Positions 4,984-12,612 of a stretch of 30,386 nucleotides of DNA are shown in pieces. A model generated the notes under the pieces. That model made no database searches and was not told the origin of the DNA. It worked only from the letters and a program-made list of their open reading frames with translations. Source of the DNA: a virus; IMG/VR virus record IMGVR_UViG_3300031758_000379, positions 1-30,386 of that record. The stretch is one strand, 5' to 3'. The first letter of the stretch is position 1; each line of letters begins with the position of its first letter. The translations under genes and the position numbers were made by a program.

Positions 4984-5345
4984 CTTGGTTTCGCAGAGCA
5001 TGGTGGGATTTTTTCTTTTGGGTTGCTCATTGGTTTGCGCCGCCAGATCCGATGCGCAAGCCACCAAAACCGCTGTTTGACAAAAGCGCCCATGATTTGA
5101 TTAATCTTTGCCGAAAGATTCGTGAGCAACAGAAAGAAATGATTGATGGTCAGTCGCGCTCTCGTTTTTTGAGCGTTGACGAATACCAACGGCTTCGCGA
5201 AGAGCAAATGCAGGCAATGCCTAGCATTCCGACAGGCATCTATCGCAGCACATCGTTAAGGCATTGTATGGATGCGGTAGAGCGAGACAGGAAGACTGCA
5301 ATAAAGGCGCAAAGCCAGCCGCTGACGCTCAAGGTTCAGAAATGA
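4980..5345 (+). CDS. Hypothetical protein with aromatic N-terminus
   Basis: A 121-residue protein. The first 20 residues are dominated by Trp and Phe (MTWFRRAWWDFFFWVAHWFA), interrupted by two Arg and one Asp, so it may be an amphipathic membrane-surface helix rather than a plain transmembrane span. A proline-rich turn (PPDPMRKPPKP) leads into charged helices (KIREQQKEMI). It is more AT-rich than the gene before it. It overlaps the preceding gene and terL by ATGA. Role unknown; position immediately before terL makes a packaging-linked or early accessory role possible but unproven. Confidence 0.7.
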   Translation: MTWFRRAWWDFFFWVAHWFAPPDPMRKPPKPLFDKSAHDLINLCRKIREQQKEMIDGQSRSRFLSVDEYQRLREEQMQAMPSIPTGIYRSTSLRHCMDAVERDRKTAIKAQSQPLTLKVQK

Positions 5346-6847
5346 CCAAGGAAGAACTTGACCGTTTGATCGCCAAGATGACGCCGACTGAGAAGTCGGA
5401 GTTTTTTGCCTTGATCGCGGCTGAGAAGAAAGAGCCTGTGTTCAAGGACGTGGCGTTCAAGGCGCAGACGGCGTTCTTGGAAGATCCGGCGCGCATGAAG
5501 GTGGTGCTGTGTACGCGCCGCTCGGGCAAGTCGTATGGCGCCGGCCTGATGCTGATGCGTGATGCCTACGAGACACCCAACGTGTCGTGCTTGTACGTGG
5601 CGCTGACGCGGGCGTCTGCCAAGCGGATTATGTGGAAGGACGTGCTGAAGACGATTGATCGTGAGCAGGCGCTTGGGTGCCGGTTCAACGAGACTGAGTT
5701 GTCGGTGACGCTGCCCAACGGGAGCATGATCTACCTGCTTGGCATGGACGCGGACGAGCAGGAAAAGGACAAGGCGCTCGGTCAGAAGTTCAAGAGCGTG
5801 GTGATTGATGAGGCTGCGTCCTACGGCGTGGACTTGCATGAGATGGTGTACGGCATTTTGAAGCCGGCGACCGCTGACTATCGCGGCACGATTGCGATGA
5901 TCGGGACGCCGGGAAACATGAAGCGCGGGTTGTTTTACGACCTGACGAAGGGCCAGGTTCCCGGCGAGGCGGGTCGCTGGGAAAAGATGGGCTGGAGCGG
6001 CCATCGTTGGACGGCGTTCGACAACCCGCACATGGCAGACAAGTGGAAGGCAGAGATTGAGGATTTGAAGCTGGCAAACCCGCTGATTGAGGAAACGCCG
6101 CTGTTTCAGCAGCACTACCTCGGCAAGTGGGTGATTGACGACAGCAACCTGGTCTACCGCTTTGACTACGAGAAGAACACGTTTGACGAGTTGCCGGCGA
6201 TCACCAAGAAGGGGCGCTGGCACTACGTGCTGGGCATCGACCTTGGGTTTAACGACCCGACCGCGTGGGTGGTGTGCGCGTATCACGACAGCGACCGCAC
6301 CTTGTACGTGCTCGGGGCGCACAAGAAAGACAAGTGCGACATCACCGAGGTCGCTGACCAGACGCGCAAGCTGATGGGGCGCTTTGACTTTGACCGGATC
6401 GTGATCGACAACGCCAACAAGCAGGCGGTCGAGGAAATGCGGCGTCGGCATGACATCCCGCTTGTGGGCGCAGAGAAGGCGGGCAAAGCTGACTTCATGG
6501 AACTGATGAACGGCGACTTTGTGAGTGCGCGGATCAAGCTGCACAAGAAGGCGGCTGCGCCGTTGATTGACGAGTACTCGCAACTGATCTGGGATGACCG
6601 GAGCCAGAGGCGCGAAGAGCATCCTGGGTGTGCCAACCACTGCACGGACGCGGCGTTGTACGCATGGCGGCACTGCTACGCCTACCTGTCGGACATGAGG
6701 CAGGACAACGGGTTGCGTTACGGCAAGAGCGAGGATGAGTGGATGCTGATGCAGGAGGAGCAGGAGTTGGAGCGACTGCTGCAAGAGAAGCGGAACATGG
6801 AAGCGGAGATTGAGTTGTACGGCGACCCGCTGGATCAACTGAACTAA
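5342..6847 (+). CDS. terL: Terminase large subunit (ATPase and nuclease)
   Basis: A 501-residue packaging motor. The ATPase domain has Walker A CTRRSGKS (57-64) and Walker B VVIDEA (153-158), followed by the coupling segment IAMIGTPGN (184-192). The C-terminal RNase H-like nuclease has acidic residues D300 (VLGIDLGFND), D356 (RIVIDNAN) and D436 (CTDAALYAW), as in headful and cos-cutting terminases. The enzyme docks on the portal, pumps DNA into the procapsid and cuts the concatemer. The start at 5342 overlaps the previous stop as ATGA; the frame extends 26 codons upstream, but that part antagonises the overlapping gene. TerS lies 4.67 kb upstream, not adjacent as usual. The highly charged C-terminal tail (QEEQELERLLQEKRNMEAE) is a coiled coil. 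Confidence 0.95.
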   Translation: MTKEELDRLIAKMTPTEKSEFFALIAAEKKEPVFKDVAFKAQTAFLEDPARMKVVLCTRRSGKSYGAGLMLMRDAYETPNVSCLYVALTRASAKRIMWKDVLKTIDREQALGCRFNETELSVTLPNGSMIYLLGMDADEQEKDKALGQKFKSVVIDEAASYGVDLHEMVYGILKPATADYRGTIAMIGTPGNMKRGLFYDLTKGQVPGEAGRWEKMGWSGHRWTAFDNPHMADKWKAEIEDLKLANPLIEETPLFQQHYLGKWVIDDSNLVYRFDYEKNTFDELPAITKKGRWHYVLGIDLGFNDPTAWVVCAYHDSDRTLYVLGAHKKDKCDITEVADQTRKLMGRFDFDRIVIDNANKQAVEEMRRRHDIPLVGAEKAGKADFMELMNGDFVSARIKLHKKAAAPLIDEYSQLIWDDRSQRREEHPGCANHCTDAALYAWRHCYAYLSDMRQDNGLRYGKSEDEWMLMQEEQELERLLQEKRNMEAEIELYGDPLDQLN

Positions 6848-6901
6848 GCGTCTTGATTGTCAAGCAGTAGTCTTATACCGTCGCCGCGATTGGAGGCCGT
6901 T

Positions 6902-7171
6902 GTGGATCAGCACCAGGTCGAGAAGTGGGTGGGGTTCATGCGCGAGCATGGGCTGAAGCGACTTGCGATCAGCGGCCTTGAGGTTGAACTCGGCGCACCT
7001 CCATCGTCCCACTCAGCAAAAGAAGCCCCAGTGGCAACGCAGGGAGTGTTTGAAGGTGGCGCCGAGTCTTTTTGTGGTTGCGGTCACCAGTGGATTGACC
7101 ACAGTGATGCAGGGTGCTTGATGGGTTGCTCGCACGGTCTTTGCGTGAAGCAGGAGGCGCTGGGTGAGTGA
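6902..7171 (+). CDS. Small Cys/His-rich protein
   Basis: An 89-residue protein initiated at GTG with GGAGG five bases upstream; an in-frame TTG at 6857 lacks a site. The N-terminal half is helical (VEKWVGFMREHGLKRLAISG). The C-terminal third clusters C58, C60, H62, H67, C72, C76 and C81 within 24 residues, enough for one or two zinc ions. It lies between terL and portal, where phages often carry small accessory genes. It overlaps the next gene by 8 bases. No family recognised. Confidence 0.65.
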   Translation: MDQHQVEKWVGFMREHGLKRLAISGLEVELGAPPSSHSAKEAPVATQGVFEGGAESFCGCGHQWIDHSDAGCLMGCSHGLCVKQEALGE

Positions 7172-7493
7172 CGACATCAAGCACGACGACGCAGCAATGA
7201 CGGACGAGGAGCAGGCGCGGGTCAGCTCGCGGGAGCATCTCTGGCGTGCGGCGATGTGGGCGGGATTTGCTCACGCAGAGGAAGTGGTAGCGGCGCTGAA
7301 GGTTGGACAGCGCCCGTGGTTCAACGAGCTTGCGCCGCTGAACGTCAACGAGCGCGTGTTCGTGATGACCCAGATCTGCAAGTACTTCTTCCCCGAGATG
7401 ACCGGCGAGAACGAGATCAAGGCCGTCAAGATGCTCGGCAAGTTGTACGGCGTGAAGCGCACGACGCGCATGGAGCGACGCTATGCCCATTGA
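7164..7493 (+). CDS. Hypothetical protein upstream of portal
   Basis: A 109-residue protein initiated at GTG 7164, with AGGAGG seven bases upstream (7151-7156). It is acidic at the N-terminus, with an ordered centre (LWRAAMWAGFAHAEEVVAAL and ERVFVMTQICKYFFPEM) and a basic C-terminus (VKRTTRMERRYAH). It overlaps the preceding gene by 8 bases and the portal gene by 11, so the three are coupled. Small head-completion or packaging accessory roles are possible from position alone. No family recognised. Confidence 0.7.
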   Translation: MSDDIKHDDAAMTDEEQARVSSREHLWRAAMWAGFAHAEEVVAALKVGQRPWFNELAPLNVNERVFVMTQICKYFFPEMTGENEIKAVKMLGKLYGVKRTTRMERRYAH

Positions 7494-9372
7494 ATTTCGG
7501 GATTTTACGATTGGCGGCGAGCGTTCTGGTGTGCCGGACAAGTTGCCGGACAACAAGGAGCGTCGTTGGTGGATGCTGAAGGGATCCGACGCTGCTGACG
7601 TGATCAGCGGGACGCTGAACCTGATCCGCGACGCGCAGTCGTTCCGGGCCACGCAGTGGATCGTGAGCGCGCGTCTGTACGGCAACCTGGCGCCGACGAC
7701 GCTTGCGGGCGTGTCGTTCAGCAAGCTTGCAGCGCAGCAGCCGGCGCTGCGTGACCGCATCTCGTACAACCTTGTGCAGAGCGTTGTGGATACGGTGTGC
7801 GCGAAGATCACGCGCAACCGTCCCAAGCCGCTGTTCCTCACGTCTGGTGGCGACTACAAGAAGCAGCGTGAAGCCAAGAAGATGAACGCCTTCCTTGATG
7901 GCGTGTTCTACGAGAACTCGACGCATGAGATCGGGATGCAGGTGTTCCGTGACGCTGCCGTCTGGGGCGACGGGTTCATCCATGTGTTCGCCAAGGGTGA
8001 CCGCGTTTGCCATGAGCGCGTGATGTCGAGCGAGATTTTCGTGGACGACGTGGAGTCGCTCTACGGGATTCCCCGGCAGATGCATCGCGTCAAGCAGGTG
8101 GACCGTCAGGTGTTGTTCGATATGTTCCCTGACGACGTGGACGTGATTGCTGGAGCCAAGCCCTCGAGGACCGAGGAGGCGGGCCGCAGCATGGTCGCGG
8201 ACATGATCACCGTGCGCGAGTCGTGGCATCTGCCCAGCGGCCCTGGCGCGGATGACGGTAAGCACTGCATCACGATTGACGGCGCGGTGCTGGGCGAGAT
8301 GGAGCCTTGGCCGCACTCGTTTTTTCCGTTTGCACGTTGCCAGTGGTCGCCGCGTCTGTACGGGTACTGGGGCCAGGGTCTTGCGGAGCAGTTGCAGAAC
8401 ATCCAGTTGGAGATCAACAAGCTCCTGTGGGTGATCCAGCGTAGCTTCCATCTGGCCGGCTCGTTCAAGGTGTTCATTGAGAACGGCAGCAAGGTCGTGA
8501 AGGAGCACCTCAACAACGACGTGGGCAGCATCATCAACTACACGGGGACGCCGCCGCAGTACGTGGTGCCTCCGATTGTGGCGCCCGAGGTCTTTGCTCA
8601 CCTCCAGAACCTGATCAACAAGGGGTACGAGCAAGCGGGCGTGTCGCAGCTTGCTGCCTCAAGCCTGAAGCCCGAGGGCTTGAACAGCGGTCGCGCCATC
8701 CGCGAGTACAACGACATCCAGACGGATCGACTGCACGTTCCGGCCAAGAGCTACGAGCAGATGTTCATGGACGTGGCGCGGCTGTCGATTGAGGTCGTGA
8801 AGATGATCGCCGCCGAGGACAAGGGCTACGAGGTCCGAGTCCCCGGTCGCAAAACGATCCAGATGGTTGAGTGGAAGGACATCAAGTTGTCCGACGAGGA
8901 CTACGTGATGCAGTGCTACCCCGTGTCGTCGTTGCCGAGCGATCCTGCGGGCCGCTTGCAGACGATTCAGGAGTACGCACAGGCCGGCTTCCTCTCGCCG
9001 CGTCAGGCTCGTCGTCTGCTGGACTTCCCTGATCTTGACCAGGTGGAGAGCCTTGCCAACGCGGAAGAGGACTATCTGACGATGGTCTTCGACAAGATCG
9101 TGGACGAGGGCGACTACACCTCGCCGGACCCGCTGGACGACTTGCAGTTGTCCAAGCAGTTGTGCCTTGAGTACTACGCCAAGGGGAAGGCCAACAACCT
9201 GCGCGAGGACCGGCTTGAACTGCTGCGTCGATATCTGGCGCAGATCAACGAGATTGAGCAGGCGATGATGCCGCCTCCGATGCTGCCGATCCCCGGCGCA
9301 ACCGGAGAACCGCTGGCACCGCCGATGCCGATGCAGGCTAGCGATCTTGTACCGAATGTTCCGGTACAGTAA
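7483..9372 (+). CDS. Portal protein
   Basis: A 629-residue protein in the position and size range of podovirus-type portals. Portal subunits form the dodecameric ring at one capsid vertex through which DNA enters and to which tail parts attach. Visible features include YNLVQSVVDTVCAKITRNRP (about 95-114), WGDGFIHVFAK, the repeated aromatic stretch FPFARCQWSPRLYGYWGQGL and the clip/stem region with QNIQLEINKLLWVIQRSF. The C-terminal 60 residues hold a helix (DRLELLRRYLAQINEIEQAM) and then a Met/Pro-rich tail. It overlaps the gene before and is followed after 14 bases by the scaffold. Assignment rests on residue patterns and on order terL-portal-scaffold-capsid. Confidence 0.88.
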   Translation: MPIEFRDFTIGGERSGVPDKLPDNKERRWWMLKGSDAADVISGTLNLIRDAQSFRATQWIVSARLYGNLAPTTLAGVSFSKLAAQQPALRDRISYNLVQSVVDTVCAKITRNRPKPLFLTSGGDYKKQREAKKMNAFLDGVFYENSTHEIGMQVFRDAAVWGDGFIHVFAKGDRVCHERVMSSEIFVDDVESLYGIPRQMHRVKQVDRQVLFDMFPDDVDVIAGAKPSRTEEAGRSMVADMITVRESWHLPSGPGADDGKHCITIDGAVLGEMEPWPHSFFPFARCQWSPRLYGYWGQGLAEQLQNIQLEINKLLWVIQRSFHLAGSFKVFIENGSKVVKEHLNNDVGSIINYTGTPPQYVVPPIVAPEVFAHLQNLINKGYEQAGVSQLAASSLKPEGLNSGRAIREYNDIQTDRLHVPAKSYEQMFMDVARLSIEVVKMIAAEDKGYEVRVPGRKTIQMVEWKDIKLSDEDYVMQCYPVSSLPSDPAGRLQTIQEYAQAGFLSPRQARRLLDFPDLDQVESLANAEEDYLTMVFDKIVDEGDYTSPDPLDDLQLSKQLCLEYYAKGKANNLREDRLELLRRYLAQINEIEQAMMPPPMLPIPGATGEPLAPPMPMQASDLVPNVPVQ

Positions 9373-9386
9373 CCAGGGAGTGACGC

Positions 9387-10274
9387 ATGGGAGTTGAGGG
9401 AGTGATGACGAATATGACCACCGGCACTGTGGGTGGTCCGGTGCCTGCGCCTACGGCAGCAGAGGTGCTTGCTCCGCAGCAGGAGGCTGCTCCGGTTGAG
9501 GCGCCTGCACCTGTTGAGGAGAAGCCAGCGCCGCCGAAGGCAGATCGCTTTGCGATGCTGGCTCGTAAGGAGCAGGATCTTTACCGCAAGCAGCAGGCGG
9601 TGAAACAGCAGCAGCAAATGCTGGCGCAGCAGGCCGAGCAGATCCGCGCGTTTGAGCAAGCCAAGAAGCAGGCGATGCTGAACCCGCTGGACGCGCTGAA
9701 GCAGCTTGGCCTCACCTACGAGCAGATTACCGAGTACGTGCTCAACGACAACAAGCCGACGCCTAATGCCGAGGTGCAGTCGGTGCGCCAGGAGCTTGAG
9801 GAGTTCAAGCGTCAGGCGCGCGAGGAGCAGGAGCGCATTCTGGAGCAGCAGCGGGAGATGCAGACCCGCGAGCAGCAGCAGATCATTGAGCAGTTCCGCT
9901 CCGAGGTGAATGAGTACGTTGAGCAGCACGCTGAAAACTATGAGTTGACAAACCTTTATGGTGGTGCTCATCTGGTATCTGAGGTTATCGAAGAGCATTT
10001 CCGACAGACTCAGAAGCTGCTGACGATCCCCGAGGCAGCAAAGCTGGTGGAAGAGCACTACGAAGACCTCGCTCGCAAGAGCCTAGCGACCAAGAAGTTT
10101 GCAGCGACACAGCAGAAAGCGGCCTCACCGCAGGAAACGGCGGCGGCGGCGGCGCCCAGGATGGGACCGACGCTCTCCAACGACCTGACGGCAAGCGTGG
10201 CAGCGGCTCCGAAGTCACAGCGCACGGACGCTGATCGGATCGCGGCAGCACTTGCTCGGCTTGAGGGACGGTAA
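9387..10274 (+). CDS. Capsid scaffold protein
   Basis: A 295-residue protein between portal and major capsid genes. It starts with a Pro/Ala/Glu-rich disordered region (about 15-50). A long Gln/Glu/Lys-rich coiled coil follows in two runs (KQQQQMLAQQAEQIRAFEQ, and 130-170, REEQERILEQQREMQTREQQ). The C-terminus is Ala-rich then ends in a basic helix (RIAAALARLEGR). Scaffold proteins of this build direct procapsid assembly and bind the capsid through a basic C-terminal helix. No protease motif is visible. GGGAG lies six bases before the ATG. Family identity is not recognised by sequence, so the call is positional and compositional. Confidence 0.8.
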   Translation: MGVEGVMTNMTTGTVGGPVPAPTAAEVLAPQQEAAPVEAPAPVEEKPAPPKADRFAMLARKEQDLYRKQQAVKQQQQMLAQQAEQIRAFEQAKKQAMLNPLDALKQLGLTYEQITEYVLNDNKPTPNAEVQSVRQELEEFKRQAREEQERILEQQREMQTREQQQIIEQFRSEVNEYVEQHAENYELTNLYGGAHLVSEVIEEHFRQTQKLLTIPEAAKLVEEHYEDLARKSLATKKFAATQQKAASPQETAAAAAPRMGPTLSNDLTASVAAAPKSQRTDADRIAAALARLEGR

Positions 10275-10403
10275 CCGCGCGAACGGCAGCGACGCTAGAA
10301 CGCATCCTTTTACAACCGACTGCTAACTCTCCGCTGGTAGCGCATGGCGCGCTCGACGCGGATTTGCGGACGCGCATGAGGCGCTGTCTGCGTAGGTACT
10401 CAC

Positions 10404-11693
10404 ATGGCTTGGCCTTCTGCTGGTACTCCTCCCACCCCGGCTCTTAACCAGACCGGTGGCCCCTCGTTCTCGTTCGACCTTGGCGCGGCCAACGCGGCGC
10501 TCAAGGAGCTTTACGACGACCAGAAGATCGCGAACCTGGTCTACAAGAACAACCCGTTCCTCGCGATGGTCCCGAAGATGGAGGAGTTCGGCGGCAAGTA
10601 TATGCCGATCCCCCTGATCGTGAACACCTCGCAGGGCCGCAGCGCGACCTTCTCCTCGGCGCAGGGCAACCAGACTGCCGCTACGGTGGAGTCGTTTGCT
10701 CTGACCCGCGTTGCCAACTACAGCATTGCGCAGATCGACAACCAAACGATGCTCGCCAGCAAGACCGACAAGATGGCGTTCATCAACGGCGCGACCGTGG
10801 TAATCGACGGCGCGATCCGCGCTCTGACCAACTCGCTTGCCACGCAGATCTTCCGCGACGGCTCGGGCGCGATTGGCGTGATCAGCGCCTCTTCCACGCT
10901 TGGCAACATCGTCCTGACCAATGCGTCTGATGTCGTGAACTTCGAGGTCAACATGACCCTTGAGGCTCGCGATCCCTCGACCGGCACGCTGCGGACGGGT
11001 GGCCCTGCGTATGTGGTTGCCGTTAACCGCACCACGGGTCTTGTTCAGGTGTCGGGCAGCATGGGTGGCGCTGTTGGCGTTGGTCTTGGTTCGTGGCTGG
11101 CTACCACCAGCGACACCCTGAATGTCCAGGGCGATTACAACCTTGGCATCAAGGGTCTTGCCGCGTGGGTGCCCACGACGAGCCCGACCTCAGCGTCGTT
11201 CTTTGGTGTTGACCGCAGCACCGACCCGACCCGCCTCGGCGGCGTGCGCTTCAACGGCTCCTCGCAGAGCATTGAGGAGGCCGTGATCGACGCCTCGCTC
11301 CTCGTCGCTCGCGAGGGTGGCACGCCGGACGTGTGCATTATGAACTTCGCCTCCTACGCCGCGCTCGAGAAGTCGCTCGGTGCCAAGGCGCAGTACATCT
11401 CGTTCGACGGGCCGGCGAAGCTCTACTACCCCGGCATCCTGATCAACGGCGCCGCCGGTCAGATCAAGGTGTTCCCCGACCGCTCCTGCCCCGCGAAGAC
11501 CGCGTACCTGCTCCAGATGGACACCTGGAAGCTCTACTCGCTCGGGCCGGCGCCCCACATCGCCAAGTACGCTGACGGGCTCGAGATGCTCCGCGTGTAC
11601 AACAGCGACGCCGCTGAGCTCCGCGTGGTCAGCTACGCGAACCTCGGCTGCAACGCCCCCGGCTTCAACGCCGTCGTGCAGCTCGGCGCCTAA
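10404..11693 (+). CDS. Major capsid protein (HK97-like fold expected)
   Basis: A 429-residue protein following the scaffold. It opens with a Pro/Gly-rich arm (MAWPSAGTPPTP), then helix AALKELYDDQKIANLVYKNN and the segment KYMPIPLIVNTSQGRSATFS, typical of the N-arm, E-loop transition in HK97-like capsid proteins. A central Gly/Thr-rich region (165-235) and a C-terminal domain with VCIMNFASYAALEK and AELRVVSYANLGCNAP complete it. Codon use is strongly biased to C-ending codons, as expected for the most abundant product. The Shine-Dalgarno is weak (GTAGGT). A 129-base gap precedes it and a long hairpin follows the stop. Confidence comes from order, size and these segments. Confidence 0.9.
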   Translation: MAWPSAGTPPTPALNQTGGPSFSFDLGAANAALKELYDDQKIANLVYKNNPFLAMVPKMEEFGGKYMPIPLIVNTSQGRSATFSSAQGNQTAATVESFALTRVANYSIAQIDNQTMLASKTDKMAFINGATVVIDGAIRALTNSLATQIFRDGSGAIGVISASSTLGNIVLTNASDVVNFEVNMTLEARDPSTGTLRTGGPAYVVAVNRTTGLVQVSGSMGGAVGVGLGSWLATTSDTLNVQGDYNLGIKGLAAWVPTTSPTSASFFGVDRSTDPTRLGGVRFNGSSQSIEEAVIDASLLVAREGGTPDVCIMNFASYAALEKSLGAKAQYISFDGPAKLYYPGILINGAAGQIKVFPDRSCPAKTAYLLQMDTWKLYSLGPAPHIAKYADGLEMLRVYNSDAAELRVVSYANLGCNAPGFNAVVQLGA

Positions 11694-11708
11694 CAACTAA
11701 CTAGGCGA

Positions 11709-11740
11709 GGGGCGGCTCTGGCGTTTGCTGGGGTCGCCCC
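11709..11740 (+). terminator. Long hairpin after the major capsid gene
   Basis: GGGGCGGCTCTGG pairs with the complementary run ending CGCCCC (13 pairs, several G-U, 6-base loop) and is followed by TTG, a short U-tract. It lies 16 bases after the capsid stop and 12 bases before the next Shine-Dalgarno. A related hairpin occurs at 12562-12591. It could be a partial terminator that lowers expression of downstream genes. Confidence 0.6.
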
Positions 11741-11761
11741 TTGTCCTAACAGGAGGCCAAC

Positions 11762-12247
11762 ATGGCTAACCGTACCTACAATCAGTTCGCGGGAACGCTT
11801 GAGCGCAAGGTCGTCAAGCTGTTCGCCAAGATCCTCTGGACCGGCGGCGCTCCGACGCTGGTTACCAGCGAGGTGCTGAACAGCAGCACGTCGCCCGTCA
11901 CCATCAACCCGTCGCAGGGGTTTGAGTCGCTCACCGACTCTGGCGGCGGCCAGTTTGTTCTTACGCTTGGCGCCAACAACGGCGGCGTTCCGACTTACGA
12001 CCCGTATGTGCGTCTGCTCAACGTGTCGATGACGGCTGTGCCCGCCGGAAGCGTTGCGGCTGCGCCGATTGCTTTGGCGGTGAATAACGACAACGTGAAC
12101 GGTTCGTCGGGCAATCCGTCTATCGAGTTGGTTACGGTGACGATTGACACCAGCGCCTCTCCGATCACGGTGAGCACCAGCACCGTGCCCGACAACGGCA
12201 CCGTCATGTACGTCGAGCTTACGCTGTCGAACACGACCGCGTACTAA
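11762..12247 (+). CDS. Probable virion protein, beta-rich
   Basis: A 161-residue protein with AGGAGG six bases before the ATG, directly downstream of the major capsid gene. After a basic N-terminal helix (TLERKVVKLFAKILW) it is almost entirely beta-type sequence with many Thr, Ser, Val and Asn (VTINPSQGFESLTDSGGGQF, IELVTVTIDTSASPITVSTS). This composition and position fit a head decoration or auxiliary capsid protein. No family recognised, so the role is inferred from context only. Confidence 0.72.
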   Translation: MANRTYNQFAGTLERKVVKLFAKILWTGGAPTLVTSEVLNSSTSPVTINPSQGFESLTDSGGGQFVLTLGANNGGVPTYDPYVRLLNVSMTAVPAGSVAAAPIALAVNNDNVNGSSGNPSIELVTVTIDTSASPITVSTSTVPDNGTVMYVELTLSNTTAY

Positions 12248-12259
12248 CCGGAGGCTGTC

Positions 12260-12541
12260 ATGGTTCACGATGACAAGGCTGCGGTTGCGATCATCCTTGG
12301 GAAGATGAAGCCCAAGGGCGGCAAGCCCGAGATGAAGCCTGAGCATGGCGACGGCAAGGTGGGCCACGGTCACGCGATGAAGGCGTGCGCCGAGGATCTC
12401 CTTGAGTCGATCAAGGCGGGCGACGCTGACGGCGTGGCTGCTGCGCTGATGTCGGCCTTCCACATTGCGGACGCGATGCCGCACATGGAGGGTGTGCATG
12501 AGGACATCGGTGAAGAGGAAGAGGACGAGAGCGAGTACTAG
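12260..12541 (+). CDS. Small hypothetical protein, acidic C-terminus
   Basis: A 93-residue protein with GGAGG six bases upstream. It begins VHDDKAAVAIILGKMKPKGG, has a Lys/Gly/His-rich linker, then a helical domain (MKACAEDLLESIKAGDADGV, AAALMSAFHIADAM) and ends in an acidic run (EEEEDESEY). I have seen small proteins with a similar AEDLL-x-AI/SIKAGD helical core near capsid genes of other phages, with no function known. It lies between two virion-type genes and so may be a minor structural or assembly factor. Confidence 0.7.
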   Translation: MVHDDKAAVAIILGKMKPKGGKPEMKPEHGDGKVGHGHAMKACAEDLLESIKAGDADGVAAALMSAFHIADAMPHMEGVHEDIGEEEEDESEY

Positions 12542-12561
12542 GCTCTTGTGCTAGCGTGGCG

Positions 12562-12591
12562 GGGGCGCTCCGGTGTGTGCCGGGGCGTCCC
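12562..12591 (+). terminator. Strong hairpin before the connector gene
   Basis: GGGGCGCTCCGG pairs with CCGGGGCGTCCC (12 pairs, two G-U) around the loop TGTGTG and is followed by TTG. It lies 20 bases after the preceding stop and 10 bases before AGGAGG of the connector gene. Order and downstream bases repeat those of the hairpin at 11709-11740. Confidence 0.6.
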
Positions 12592-12612
12592 TTGCCGCAG
12601 TAGGAGGTCGTC

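Noticed and set aside
5336-6838. 500-codon minus-strand open frame opposite terL
   Set aside because: It mirrors terL exactly and has Leu/Arg/His/Val-rich composition typical of the reverse of a GC-rich gene; terL motifs are intact on the other strand.
6852-6879. Possible promoter TTGATT / TATACC and small inverted repeat CTTGA-3-TCAAG after terL
   Set aside because: Spacer of 15 bases is short and the -10 match is partial; the stem is only 5 bp without U-tract. Not enough to call.
7426-8634. 402-codon minus-strand open frame opposite portal
   Set aside because: His/Arg/Val-rich shadow of the portal gene without a supported start.
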